This document shows positions 47,301 to 54,561 of a stretch of DNA of 64,000 bases, one piece after another (the stretch's first letter is position 1; each line of letters starts with the position of its first letter). The translations under genes were made by a program, and so were the position numbers. The DNA is from Paraburkholderia adhaesiva (GTDB lineage Bacteria; Pseudomonadota; Gammaproteobacteria; Burkholderiales; Burkholderiaceae): contig NZ_JAJEJQ010000003.1 in assembly GCF_021390575.1 (NCBI RefSeq), forward strand, positions 1 through 64,000, written 5' to 3'. The notes under the pieces are model-generated. The model was not told where the DNA came from. It saw only the letters and a list, made by a program, of their open reading frames with translations, and did not search any database.

Positions 47301-48048
47301 ACAACGCCTCGGAAGGAACGAAAGTCCAGGTACCATCGTCGCCGACGGTGGCCGTACCGATCGCGTAACCGCCGTCATAGATCGTCACAGTATCGCCAGC
47401 CTTGCCGGTACCCGTGAACGTCGGTGTGGAATCGTCGGTCACGTCTCCGGATGCGAGAACCCCCTGCTTGGGCCCGACGTTATCGATCACCTCCACCGTC
47501 GGCTTGTCTTCCACCGTCGCTACCGGCGCAGGAGCCGGTTTCGAGTCATGGGACGTAACCTCCCCGACAATTCCTCCGATAGCACCGGCACCAAGCAAAA
47601 AGAGCGGCAGAAAACTGACGCCCTTATCGGATTCCGCGTTAGCAATATAGGGAGCACCCGCACCAAGCGAATCGCCACCAAGGGCGACAGGCATATTGCC
47701 GCCGTCAGCGAGCGCAGCAATACCAGACGCCCCGTTCGTTGGCGCGTACGCATAGAGTTGACCGTCTTCAGCAATACCGTAGAGCCCGGCCGGCGCTTCT
47801 GATGGAGAGAAGTAGCCTTCCAGCACCAGCGACGGCGTCGACTGGCCTTCCATCGTTACGCACAAGTCCTCACCCACGCGAGTCAGCGTGACATCCTCCG
47901 GCGCGACCTGGCCATTCTCATCAACCAGCAGGTACTTGACGCCATGATGGACTTTCACCTTGACAGGCCATCGTCCCCCAGCCTCGACCGATGTCGCATT
48001 CGCGTGACCGTTACTATTAGATACGAGGGTCATTTTTTTTGAAGACAT
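38365..48048 (-). CDS. Giant type I-secreted Ig-like repeat adhesin (BapA/LapA-like)
   Basis: With ATG 48048 (AAGGAAT upstream) the protein has 3,227 residues. No Sec signal is present. Residues about 1-180 form a BapA-prefix-like N-terminus ending in a glycine-rich hydrophobic segment. About 190-2,390 are some 20 bacterial Ig-like domains of about 105 residues, each with DDVG and TDDxxP turns and a GxWxYTP end. Residues about 2,460-2,850 carry six DxNxDGxxD calcium loops of FG-GAP/VCBS type. About 3,050-3,227 is an RTX-like SGNDRF segment and a VC_A0849-type secretion end (NGNTIVSIDRDG, then LVVLNGV). It should be exported in one step by the neighbouring exporter and fold in calcium outside the cell for attachment or biofilm. 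Confidence 0.93.
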   Translation of the reverse strand: MSSKKMTLVSNSNGHANATSVEAGGRWPVKVKVHHGVKYLLVDENGQVAPEDVTLTRVGEDLCVTMEGQSTPSLVLEGYFSPSEAPAGLYGIAEDGQLYAYAPTNGASGIAALADGGNMPVALGGDSLGAGAPYIANAESDKGVSFLPLFLLGAGAIGGIVGEVTSHDSKPAPAPVATVEDKPTVEVIDNVGPKQGVLASGDVTDDSTPTFTGTGKAGDTVTIYDGGYAIGTATVGDDGTWTFVPSEALSDGAHNLTVTQTGPGTLVSDSTASITITVDTVAPDTPSLGNGLGAVIDNVGPITGPIAANGVTDDPRPVFQGQGTPGDTITIYDNGAALGTAAVGDDGTWSFQPSSDLNEGSHAITVTESDPAGNESAPSDAFNFGSDYTAPDTPSLGNGLGAVIDNVGPITGPIAANGVTDDPRPVFQGKGTPGDTITVYDNGAALGTAAVGDDGTWSFQPSSDMNEGSHAITITESDPAGNESAPSDAFNFGSDFTPPDYSKLSIGGVYDAVGQVQGNVAQGGSTDDSRPVISGTGTAGDTIIVSVTDVTGTHEVGTATVDANGNWSLEPSTPLVSGNNEFTAVEQDPAGNQTQPSTPYAVVLDFVPPNPPTIETVLDDVGTKTGFLQKGDVTDDSQPTVSGTAQAGSTVNLYDGSTLIGSTTADATGNWAITPDVALKDGTHNLTATATNAIGEVSDATGVWSFTVDTTAPAGVTNQVALDDVGAKQGALASGDSTDDSTPTLSGQAEPGSTVSVYDNGTLIGTAPVDASGNWSYTPGTPLVDGNHALTTTVTDAAGNSSAMSNPPLNLTVDTSNVAVQITSVYDDVGSIQGNLTQGGVTDDTRPSINGTGKAGSTVTVSDGSTVLGTATVDGTGKWTYTPTGDLGQDTHSITATATDAAGNVSDATSAFTFSIDTVAPSAPVVGSVTDDVGAVQGALANGAVTDDPTPTLAGTAEAGSTVSVYDNGKLLGTVTADATGNWSYTPTTPLAEGAHSFTTTATDTAGNTGTASSPFTVTTDYTPPDASMLKITGVYDDVGLVQGNVVQGDTTDDSRPVISGTGTAGDTIIVSVKDSAGTTTHEVGRTTVGADGTWSLEPTTALASGENTFTAVEQDAAGNQTNPSTGYMISLDSGKPNPPVIGNVLDDVGAKTGFLQKGDVTDDSQPTVSGTAQAGSTVNLYDGSTLIGSATADASGNWTITPATALTDGTHSLTATATNAVGVVSDATGAWNFVVDTTAPAGVTNQVALDDVGAKQGALASGDSTDDSTPTLSGQAEPGSTVSVYDNGTLIGTAPVDASGNWSYTPGTPLVDGNHALTTTVTDAAGNSSAMSNPPLNLTVDTSNVTVAINTLMDDVGSVTGTIQLNGVTDDTRPTINGSGKAGSTITVYDGATVLGTTTANSAGSWTFTPTGNLGDGTHSITATATDAAGNVSDATSAFTFSIDTVAPVAPVIGSVTDDVGAVQGALANGAVTDDPTPTLAGTAEAGSTVSVYDNGKLLGTTTADATGNWSYTPTTPLAEGAHSFTTTATDTAGNTGPASTPFTVTTDYTPPDASMLKITGVHDGVGLVQGNVAQGDTTDDSRPVISGTGTAGDTIIVSVKDSAGTTTHEVGRTTVGADGTWSLEPTTALASGENTFTAVEQDAAGNQTNPSTGYMISLDSGKPNPPVIGNVLDDVGAKTGFLQKGDVTDDSQPTVSGTAQAGSTVNLYDGSTLIGSATADASGNWTITPATALTDGTHSLTATATNAVGVVSDATGAWNFVVDTTAPAGVTNQVALDDVGAKQGALASGDSTDDSTPTLSGQAEPGSTVSVYDNGTLIGTAPVDASGNWSYTPGTPLVDGNHALTTTVTDAAGNSSAMSNPPLNLTVDTSNVTVAINTLMDDVGSVTGTIQLNGVTDDTRPTINGSGKAGSTITVYDGATVLGTTTANSAGSWTFTPTGNLGDGTHSITATATDAAGNVSDATSAFTFSIDTVAPSAPVVGSVTDDVGAVQGALANGAVTDDPTPTLAGTAEAGSTVSVYDNGKLLGTVTADATGTWSYTPTTSLSEGAHSFTTTATDAAGNTGPASTPFTVTTDYTAPTATVTIDSITDDNGPSAHDFITNDNTLVFRGSLSAPLATGESVQISLDGGHTWQAASSSVTSWTYDNTSNMLTDGTYDVQVRVADTAGNIGSTVEQSVVVSTATPTQTVAIDTYYDDVGSQQGSFGSGTTTDDRTPLLQGHTQALSNGQQIYVYDGSTLLGAATVDSATNQWTYQLDGLQTDTTHTYTARVADAAGNLGAVSNSLEFSVALNVTVTSETTLDTTPIITGATSFALMPGEYMQVTVNGVTYSSQDGAVVIDPLNNTWYVQVPDANALGQGVYDVASVIKDAGGNTVVSDHTTGELTIAAAPAAPAVPSAGDPNQKATAVTLSDEGQWRILSNQVILDSTATDSSTLGAFSATKLVSNSGTGYAANNYVQNATFIDYNRDGQMDIFSVDSNYDDGQQMFYFNGTTYTAYQVGAFTYAPQTGDFAGNANTANSANTWSWYGGVIAIDKGGDGYVDVVNGDQTPNDSAIRGGYGSQIVLNNNGTVAGMTKDGTFADTYATDASHQPIGGVTQSQPDQELSGVDLNNDGMVDIVMHSTNIVAPNGSVITANGANSTNNSRLVVVSQTADDSWAVTQIVNNVFQMGGGDVDPGVGNGVSMTWADFNGDGYMDLFLGRGNESTTTESQASGNAGEYASRIYFNDGTGKLVFDDPNNDGIGNPTANGMYTFTDNLAGGASLAVDWNHDGKMDVIETPGMAGASTAAGGISTAAQTGPVNLYTNTTENGVVSFTTNALIASIGSNSDPVTGALAIDMDWDGAKDLLVFTLQGNTQYIHNDNVVADGTSLHLRILDTDGINSFYGNTVQLFDSTGHLVGTQIINPQSGNQTNDSTAIVDFYGLDANQTYSAVLLNSVNGVSADVGGAENLGGNTIENVNVAWTDLAPAAANHAYVLTAQAGDTASNATTGNGIVGTGYNDTFFATAGAAAYDGGGGTTTVSGVESWSNTGGMDIVDYKLAGSTALSIDLSLTTAQNTGFNTATFVNIEGIAGGSGNDRFIDGSGAYEQFEGRGGNDYFDLVHGGHDTLLYKVLDNSNATGGNGADTVDHFMVGTWEATANADRIDLKDLLIGYQEGAGAKYINGVATIDASDNIGDYLQVTHNNGNTIVSIDRDGHGGAFSSTALVVLNGVETDLQTLLANHQIVV
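41813..46558 (-). repeat. Three tandem ~1.58-kb repeats inside the adhesin gene
   Basis: Units lie at about 44981-46558 (1,578 bp), 43397-44980 (1,584 bp) and 41813-43396 (1,584 bp), phased on a shared GTG(T/A)AGTCC landmark. Each encodes five Ig-like domains. The last two units are nearly identical at the nucleotide level, for example 42400-43370 against 43984-44954, and the first is diverged in its first two domains. Such arrays recombine easily, so copy number may vary between strains, and assemblies may collapse it. Confidence 0.88.
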
Positions 48049-48271
48049 GGAAGATTCCTTTCTCGATATTGCCAAGACAAAGACGGTTCTGAAAAATATA
48101 TGCGGTTCGGCGCGATTTTCTCAGCAGAAAGACAGCCATCCAAATCAAACATTGTTAAAGACACACTCGTTTATGGAAATTAGGACACTTCTGAATGTAT
48201 GGAGTCCGATTAGTCAGAATCAGGTTTGCAAATCGTTCTGAAAAAATAAGCAAGAGAAAATATATTGAAAA
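48049..48271 (-). promoter_or_regulatory. AT-rich leader upstream of the adhesin
   Basis: A roughly 220-bp region clearly richer in A and T than its surroundings, reading into the adhesin start. It must carry the promoter of the six-gene set. No exact -35/-10 pair stands out. The AT content would suit silencing by H-NS/MvaT-like proteins (inference). Confidence 0.45.
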
Positions 48272-48925
48272 TTGTTAGGAGATCGGCATTTCGATCGTGA
48301 AGTCACCTCCTTGTGCGTTCTTTGGTACCAGCGTTACAAGACAGGTCTTGAGGTCCGAACGGCGGTCTTTCTCGGGCGCACGGAGGATTACGTGTTTCCT
48401 CACGCGTTTCACACCGGAGTTTTCCACGCGCCGCAATCGCTTTTACGCGGCTGCTCGCCGGTCGCTGAACGCTTCGTATACCTACGTGAATATTTGCGGC
48501 GAAAGCGCTTACCTGTACCGAACAAAAAATCAAGATGGTCAAATTGTGGATTTCGTGCTCCCGGAAAAGCGCGATGTAGCAACCGCCAGAGCCCTTTTTA
48601 AGAAAATCAATCAAATATCAGGGCCGGCCGCCGGAGACAATCACGCTTGATGGGTATGGCTCCTCGCATCGGGCCGTGCGTGAGACGAAGGCCGATAGCC
48701 TGCTACCTGCGGACACGAAGGTCAGTTCCTCGAACTAGCTGAACGATCTGGCCGATCAGGATCACTGACACATCAAGTCGAGAACGGATGTGATGCCCGG
48801 TCTCAAACGGTTCAGGCATGACGCGACCACTCTTTCAGGCATCGAGCTGATGCCTCGCATTCGCAAGGACCAGTTCAACCTCAGCGCTCTCGGAGCGGCC
48901 ATGAAGGGTTCTCCGTGCGCGCGGC
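48272..48925 (+). pseudogene. Decayed IS6-family transposase
   Basis: Three frames together retrace an IS6-type DDE transposase. The start is DRHFDREVTSLCVLWYQRYK from 48272. The middle, TRFTPEFSTRRN then YVNICGESAYLYRTKNQDG, is in the frame of 48297-48650. The end, PETITLDGYGSSHRAV then QDHxHIKSRT and GLKRFRHDATTLSGIELM, falls in the next frame to about 48925. At least two frameshifts and two in-frame stops are present. The first catalytic aspartate (normally DETY) reads NASYTY, and the third-residue region reads DQDH-stop. It is inactive. Terminal inverted repeats were not found. Confidence 0.8.
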
Positions 48926-50335
48926 GGGCGGGCACCACCTCGTTCACGCTCGCGACGACGGCCAGTCCTCACGTAAGGTGATCGCCAGTTTCGGCCGACA
49001 GTTCACCGCCTGCGTCCCGGGCGCACCAGCGCGACAACTTCATCCCGCTCTTCACGCAACCGGCCACGGACCGGACCCGCCATACCGCACAGGTCGCGGC
49101 GGCACTCGAGGTGCGGCGCATCACCCGGATCCCCGCGTTGCAGCCGGCCGCCCCCCCGTCCGCCCGTGCATCACCTCGCGCGGTCGATGTGGGCGGCGTC
49201 GGTTCGCCTGCAGCACTGATGCTCCGCATGCGTCGGTGCCGCCGTTGGTGGGAACCGGTATCCAGGCTCGGTGCGAGCCGGCGCGCACGCGGTCACGGCG
49301 TGCCTCCACGCGCACCCGAAACTGACCGCACACGCTGCCCGTGTAACAAGCCTGGCTATCCAATGCCGCACCGAATGCCAACTGGCTGCCGACCTGATCA
49401 GTCGCGTCGCTGCCTGGGACGCTGGACGGCGCGCAGGGGCGCTTCCGCGCCCCGCACAAGAAGTGCGGTCTCAACGGTATGACCGTCAGCGAAGCGATCT
49501 CCGCGTGGCCGGCGCTGCACGACTCACCGCACACGGCGTGTTGACCGCCCTGAGACCTGACGCCTGCTGTTATGGGCCCTTGTCGAACGCCACCAGCCGC
49601 TCTCGTCGTAGAACCCATCGCGTACCGCGCCTTCGGTCGACGTCCCGCGCCGTCTGCACGCTGGGTCGAAGCACCCTGCCCGCGCAGCTCACCCGCGTGG
49701 CGTCCACTTGCGCGCGGACTCAGCGCGCTGCGCGACGTACGTCGCTGCCCGCCCTGCCGCACGGTCTGCGTCGCTCGTCGGGCAGCACCAGGTCGTCGCC
49801 AATCCGTTCGCCGACATGACGGTACGCGGCGGGCCGGCGCGCACCGTGTTCGATACCGCACGAGCTGTCGATCGCCGCAAGCGGAAGCAAGTCCGCGCAC
49901 TCGCCGACCCGCTCGAGCGCCGCCTGACCGGTCGCGCTCCGTATACCTGAGTATTTTGTGAAGGGACGTGTGGTCGGCCACAGAACAAGACCCGCGTCAG
50001 GGAAATCATTCTGTACATGGCGGCGATGGACGCGATCGTGGGCGTCCCTGGCATCGCAGTTGGCGGCCCCCTACGCCTTAGCCAAAGGTGAAGGGTTTGG
50101 GAGCAAGGCTTATCGGCTCCCTTGAGGCGCTGGACAAACCAGACAACCCAAAATCGCAATCGCGGTAGTGTGTCTACTGGTGCCTTCGCGTGCAGTCGCA
50201 TCGCGCGGGTTTGCCCTGGCTAGATGTCAGCGCAACCAGGTGCTGCCATGTTACGTAAGGCCGCGCCGCGTTCGCGAGCCGCCGGCGGGCCGAGCGGCCC
50301 GCTCAACCACGCCCCCACTCTGCACGGAGGAAGCC
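48926..50335. other. Non-coding, decaying region
   Basis: About 1.4 kb with no intact gene. Long frames on both strands (for example 49121-49981 minus) are arginine/proline/alanine-rich and look like GC-driven artefacts. A short plus-strand string near 49990-50030 reading RVREIILYMAAMDA resembles the C-terminal LYMAA motif of IS110-type transposases. The region therefore looks like a graveyard of insertion sequences next to the IS6 relic. Confidence 0.5.
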
Positions 50336-50992
50336 ATGCAGAAACTGATTTCGCGGAGTCTGGCTGGCATGGCATTCGCCACGCTCTTCTACGGAAGCGC
50401 ATCGTATGCGGACGGTCCGCCCGAGGCATACGACAACGGCGCGCCGGTTGCACGCAACCTCAAGCCCGACGACTACCTCGTCAATGCCGACGGCGCGAAG
50501 GAGGATCCGAACGCAAGGATGAGCGACATCGCCCGGGCGTATCGCAATGGCTGGATTCATCGCGGCAACACGGACGACCGGATCCTGAAGGAACTCATCC
50601 AGAAGCAGCACGATGCGAACATGGCTGCCACCCGCACGGCCGCCCGGCCGGTGAGCGAGCCGCCTCCGGTGGCACCCGCCCAGCCAGTGCGACGGTACTT
50701 GCCACCACCGCCGCCATCGTCGTATGCGGACGCCCCGCCGCCGTCTTCGCCGTATGCGCCGCCGATGTATGCGCAACCGATGTACGCCGAACCGCCCGTC
50801 CCCGTTCAGCCGGTTCAGTACGTGCCGGTGTATCCGCCGGCGCAGCCCGTTTATCAACCGTACCCGCAAGCCGCGTACGCGGCGCCGCCCGGCTGGCCGG
50901 TCGTCGCCGTGGCAAGTGCGTACCCCGTGGTGCAGGCCGGCTACTACCGGGCGCCCTGGTGGTACGGCGGAGGTTATCGCCGGTGGCGCTAG
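50336..50992 (+). CDS. Secreted Pro/Tyr-rich protein of unknown function
   Basis: The 218-residue protein starts at an ATG 5 bp after GGAGG; an upstream frame extension to 50168 is rejected. A signal peptide (GMAFATLFYGSASYA) is followed by a folded-looking segment of about 80 residues (ARAYRNGWIHRGNTDDRILKEL). The rest is strongly enriched in proline, tyrosine and alanine, ending WWYGGGYRRWR. It is probably periplasmic or surface-located. No known family. It lies upstream of another secreted protein in the same direction. Confidence 0.65.
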   Translation: MQKLISRSLAGMAFATLFYGSASYADGPPEAYDNGAPVARNLKPDDYLVNADGAKEDPNARMSDIARAYRNGWIHRGNTDDRILKELIQKQHDANMAATRTAARPVSEPPPVAPAQPVRRYLPPPPPSSYADAPPPSSPYAPPMYAQPMYAEPPVPVQPVQYVPVYPPAQPVYQPYPQAAYAAPPGWPVVAVASAYPVVQAGYYRAPWWYGGGYRRWR

Positions 50993-51146
50993 CGATGTTT
51001 GCGTGAGCGATCCCGGGCGCGTTGCGATCTGCCCGGACGCCGTTCCAGTAAAAGGATAGCTTCGTACAAGGAGACGCGGGCCTGGCTGGCGATACGCCGG
51101 CGTGCTATCCCTCCCCGTCCGGTCGGGCGGGTGCCCGCACGACAAT

Positions 51147-51905
51147 ATGAACCTACGCTTACAGCCTCTTGCGGTCGTGTCATTGATGGCGGTATGTGGT
51201 TCGTTGTCCGTGTCCGCCATCGCGGCCAGTAGTTCCGGCACGATGACACCGGCGGAATTGAAGGCCGTCCGGGAGGCGTATGAGGCCGGGTACAAGGCCG
51301 CACATGCCGAGGTCCCGGCCAGCCAGTCCGGCGGCGCAACTCAGGAGGCGGCGGCCGCACCGCCTCGACGCACCATCGTCGATATGAAGGAGACGTACAG
51401 CGATGCGGGGGATGGTGAGACGGTACAGGAGATTCCGGTCTCGAGCGCTCCGCTGCCCGATAACACACGGGCCGTGCAAAAGGCGCCAGCGCCCCGCGTG
51501 GCGAAAGTCGCCCAGGCGCCACACCCCGCTGCAGCCGCCGCGCATGCTCCTTCGAGAGACCAGTTGATCGCCGAATTCTGTTCGGCGGCGACATCGGTTC
51601 ACGCCTCGGGAAGTCCGGCTCCGCAGCCCGCTCGCCCAGCCGCTGTAACGGCACGCGACGATCAGGTTCCCGCCGATGGGGAAGATGACACCGAGGCGCA
51701 GGCCGTCACGCCCCAGCAGTTCGAGGCCGATGCGCAGGCCTACGCGCGGGAGATGTCGCGAAGCGACGACTCCCAGGCTGACACCCAGCCAGCGATACAG
51801 ACTGCCTCCGCAGAAGCACCGCCGCCTTCGGCTCCGGCGGCTCCGCGACGCTTCTGGTCCGCGCAGTATCACACCTGGATCACAGTCGGGAATTCTGGCC
51901 AGTGA
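51147..51905 (+). CDS. Secreted Ala/Pro-rich protein of unknown function
   Basis: The 252-residue protein has a signal peptide (LAVVSLMAVCGSLSVSAIAA). It starts at ATG 51147, with no strong ribosome site; the frame extends to 51102. After a short helical motif (TPAELKAVREAYEAGYKAAHAEV) the sequence is low-complexity, rich in alanine and acidic residues, and ends in a more ordered tail (FWSAQYHTWITVG). No family is recognised. A terminator follows directly. Confidence 0.62.
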   Translation: MNLRLQPLAVVSLMAVCGSLSVSAIAASSSGTMTPAELKAVREAYEAGYKAAHAEVPASQSGGATQEAAAAPPRRTIVDMKETYSDAGDGETVQEIPVSSAPLPDNTRAVQKAPAPRVAKVAQAPHPAAAAAHAPSRDQLIAEFCSAATSVHASGSPAPQPARPAAVTARDDQVPADGEDDTEAQAVTPQQFEADAQAYAREMSRSDDSQADTQPAIQTASAEAPPPSAPAAPRRFWSAQYHTWITVGNSGQ

Positions 51906-51913
51906 TGCAGTAT

Positions 51914-51949
51914 CGGGTGCGGCTGGTTGCTCAGCGGCACCCGGTTTTG
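51914..51949 (+). terminator. Rho-independent terminator after the Ala/Pro-rich protein
   Basis: A stem, CGGGTGC with GCACCCG, with an inner GCTG/CAGC pairing is followed by GTTTTG. It begins about 9 bp after the stop codon. Confidence 0.7.
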
Positions 51950-52132
51950 TACGCCTCTTCTGTTGGTCATTCGCGGCGCGGAGCTTGTCCGTCACCCGGC
52001 GGCACGCTTTAACCCGCACCGCACCTCATCGCGTGCTTCTGTCGATGCGCAATGCTTTCAGGCCGAACGACGCACGCAGGCATTGTCGTTGCGAACCTGA
52101 ACACAAATGAACCACGCTTGCTCTCGCGATCG

Positions 52133-53872
52133 CTAACGCTTGCGCATCTGTCCAACGAGTTTGCCGATCGCCCGGGAAAGCCGCGCAATCTGCCTGTACT
52201 GCTCGATCAGATCAACGGCCAGTTGATAGTCCAGCACGTCCGATTTCTGCGCCAGTTGCACATTACCGAGAATGCTCTCCCGCGTCTGTGCGACGAGCGC
52301 CTTGATCTCGGGCTTCGAGCCAAAGCTTCGAGAAGCGGGACGCGCATTCGCATCCGTATCGCCCTCTGCATCCACGTCTGCGTCTGTTTGCGCGTCGCCG
52401 ATCGCCTCGACGACCTGTGCCAGATTCTGAATCACGACTTCAGCAAATCGCGAATTCGCGACGCCTTTCAGGCGCGTGAATTCAATATTCTGCGTCAGCC
52501 GTTGTTGACTCATGGACACCAGATTAGTCCCGATAGTGGCACTGATGTTCTCGAGACAGGTGACGATCTGCGTAAAGCAGACTATCTGCACGCCTTCCTG
52601 CTCTGATGGCTCATCCTGCGAAATCAGCCCGACGTAGTGAAGAATTTCGGCGGCGAGCCGGTCCACCTCCTTGTCCCGATCCAGCAGCCGGTTGATCTCT
52701 TCGATGGACCCGCCCACGACGACGTGTGCGCCGCTACGCACGATATCGACGACCTCATTGCCCAACCGGCTCGATTCCATCCGGACGCGTTGAAGCCCGA
52801 GCGAAGGCATCTCGAGGGACGATTTGTCGAGATAGACGGGGTCGCCGATCCGTTTCATCTCCCGCGCGCGCGGACGGACGATCATGCGCGCGAACCGGGC
52901 AATCCAGTCCGAGAACCAGATCAGCACCAGGGTATTGCTCACGCTGAAAATCGTGTGGATGTTGGCGACCTGCCGCGGCGTTTCGGCGGCCAGTCTGGCA
53001 ACGCCTTCCAGTTCAGGAAACGACGGAGATACGAACCGGCCCATCTCGGCCATCTGCGGAATGAAAAACGCCCAGACGACGACGCCAAGGACATTGAATA
53101 TGAGGTGTACGACAGCCACCTGAATGGCTTCCGCCGACTTCCCTATCGAAGCAAGCAACGCCGTTCCGCAAGTGCCCACGTTCGCGCCCAGAATCAAAGC
53201 GATACCGGCTTCAAGCGGCATCAACCCCTGCGCGCCGAGCGCGATGACAATGCCCAACGTAGCGGCAGAGCTTTGCACGATCGCGGTAAAGACCGCGCCG
53301 ACCACAATACCCAGCAGTGGATGCTTCATGTCCTGCATCGCATCGATGAACGGGGGGAATGTTCTCAGCGGACGCGTGGCGTCGCCCATAAACTCGATGC
53401 CAATAAACAGCAGCCCAAGCCCCATCACGATTTCGCCGGCCCGGCGAATCAACATGCGCTTGCCGAATGCGTACATGACGAACCCGGCCGCCAGCATGAA
53501 AGGCGCCAGCCTGGAAACATCGAACGCAATGATTTGAGCCGTGACCGTCGAGCCGATGTTCGCGCCCATGATCATCGGCACCGACTGCGTCAACGTCATC
53601 AACCCAGCGGAAACGAAGCCGACCATCAACACGGTCGTGATCGTTGACGAATTGAGCAGCGCGGTCACCACTGCACCGGCCAGTACACCCCGGAAGCGGT
53701 TGGCCGTGAGTTCGCCAAGCCATGCCTGCAGTCTTGAGCCCGCGATGGCCTTGAAGCCTCCGGTCATGAATTGCAGGCCCAGCAAGAAGAGCGCAAGTCC
53801 GCCGACGAGGAGGCCGGACATGTGAACCAGATTCAGGTTTGCCTGTTCGATAGCCGAGGGATCGGGAGTCAT
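52133..53872 (-). CDS. Na/Pi cotransporter family protein with PhoU-like tail
   Basis: The 579-residue protein has an N-terminal membrane region of two inverted repeats typical of NptA/YjbB-type sodium-phosphate transporters, with the paired QSSAAT and NSSTIT motifs (TALLNSSTITTVLMVG and FTAIVQSSAATLGIV). From about 360 the sequence is helical and PhoU-like, ending near residue 579. The family moves phosphate across the inner membrane, often outward in bacteria. It is convergent with the secreted protein gene on its left. Confidence 0.92.
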   Translation of the reverse strand: MTPDPSAIEQANLNLVHMSGLLVGGLALFLLGLQFMTGGFKAIAGSRLQAWLGELTANRFRGVLAGAVVTALLNSSTITTVLMVGFVSAGLMTLTQSVPMIMGANIGSTVTAQIIAFDVSRLAPFMLAAGFVMYAFGKRMLIRRAGEIVMGLGLLFIGIEFMGDATRPLRTFPPFIDAMQDMKHPLLGIVVGAVFTAIVQSSAATLGIVIALGAQGLMPLEAGIALILGANVGTCGTALLASIGKSAEAIQVAVVHLIFNVLGVVVWAFFIPQMAEMGRFVSPSFPELEGVARLAAETPRQVANIHTIFSVSNTLVLIWFSDWIARFARMIVRPRAREMKRIGDPVYLDKSSLEMPSLGLQRVRMESSRLGNEVVDIVRSGAHVVVGGSIEEINRLLDRDKEVDRLAAEILHYVGLISQDEPSEQEGVQIVCFTQIVTCLENISATIGTNLVSMSQQRLTQNIEFTRLKGVANSRFAEVVIQNLAQVVEAIGDAQTDADVDAEGDTDANARPASRSFGSKPEIKALVAQTRESILGNVQLAQKSDVLDYQLAVDLIEQYRQIARLSRAIGKLVGQMRKR

Positions 53873-54561
53873 GTCTTTGCGCCTCGTGTCATTGCGTACA
53901 CACCCTGTCTGCCCGCTTCAATGTTCACGCGACCTCGTGCCCGTCCGATTCTTTAGTGGCACGACGATAGCCCCGTTGATCCGGATCGCGACCGTCAACC
54001 CGCCTATTCTGTTTCAAAACGGGAAAACGGGGCGGATCCCGGTCATGCACCTGCCAGGCACCATCACTACGCCGTCGAACTGCGTGCCGCTCACCCGTGC
54101 AAAACCTGTGTCCGGCACGTGAACGTGAACCTGAATCGGCCACGGTGTCTTCCAGTTCGAGTGGAATTGCCGATGACTTCATCGGCGCGCTTGCACACTG
54201 CACCGCAGCAGCAAAGCACACGCTGTCTTTCCAGCTCGGCTGGCAAAAGCCTCCGATTAGCGGCACCACCGCGTTGACTCATCTACGGCAGCGTGCGATC
54301 TGGCGGCGGCAAAATCATCGCCGGCTCACAAGCCGCGTTCGCTTCTTCCGCGTCAAATCTCGGGCGACGGATTTTCAATGCGTGCGCCAGCAAAGGTTGC
54401 CTCATCAGCAACCTTGAAGCCAGCCCGCAGACGATGAACCGACCCCTTTGAATTCGCCTGTGTACCGCTGAAATGCGCTGTTTCGTCGTTATTTTTAAGT
54501 CACGTTTAAGCGGCTATGAGTACCTTACACACCATTAGCCAAACTCCCTTTCATCATAGCC
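53873..54561. other. Intergenic region before the DegQ gene
   Basis: About 690 bp between divergent genes. Short frames here (for example 53925-54269 minus) have no protein-like features. A perfect 8-bp stem, AAGGTTGC/GCAACCTT, with a 7-base loop at 54393-54415 is the only clear structure. The protease promoter should lie in the last 100 bp, which are AT-richer. Confidence 0.45.

Noticed and set aside
41644..47802. 2,052-codon open frame on the plus strand opposite the adhesin
   Set aside because: It is arginine-rich and periodic, a shadow produced by the repeat and GTC/ACC codon bias of the real minus-strand gene, with no domain signature.
49121..49981. 286-codon minus-strand frame in the decaying region
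   Set aside because: Arg/Pro/Ala-rich with no signature; consistent with a GC artefact.
53925..54269. 114-codon minus-strand frame before the protease gene
   Set aside because: No homology, signal peptide or ribosome site; treated as spacer.
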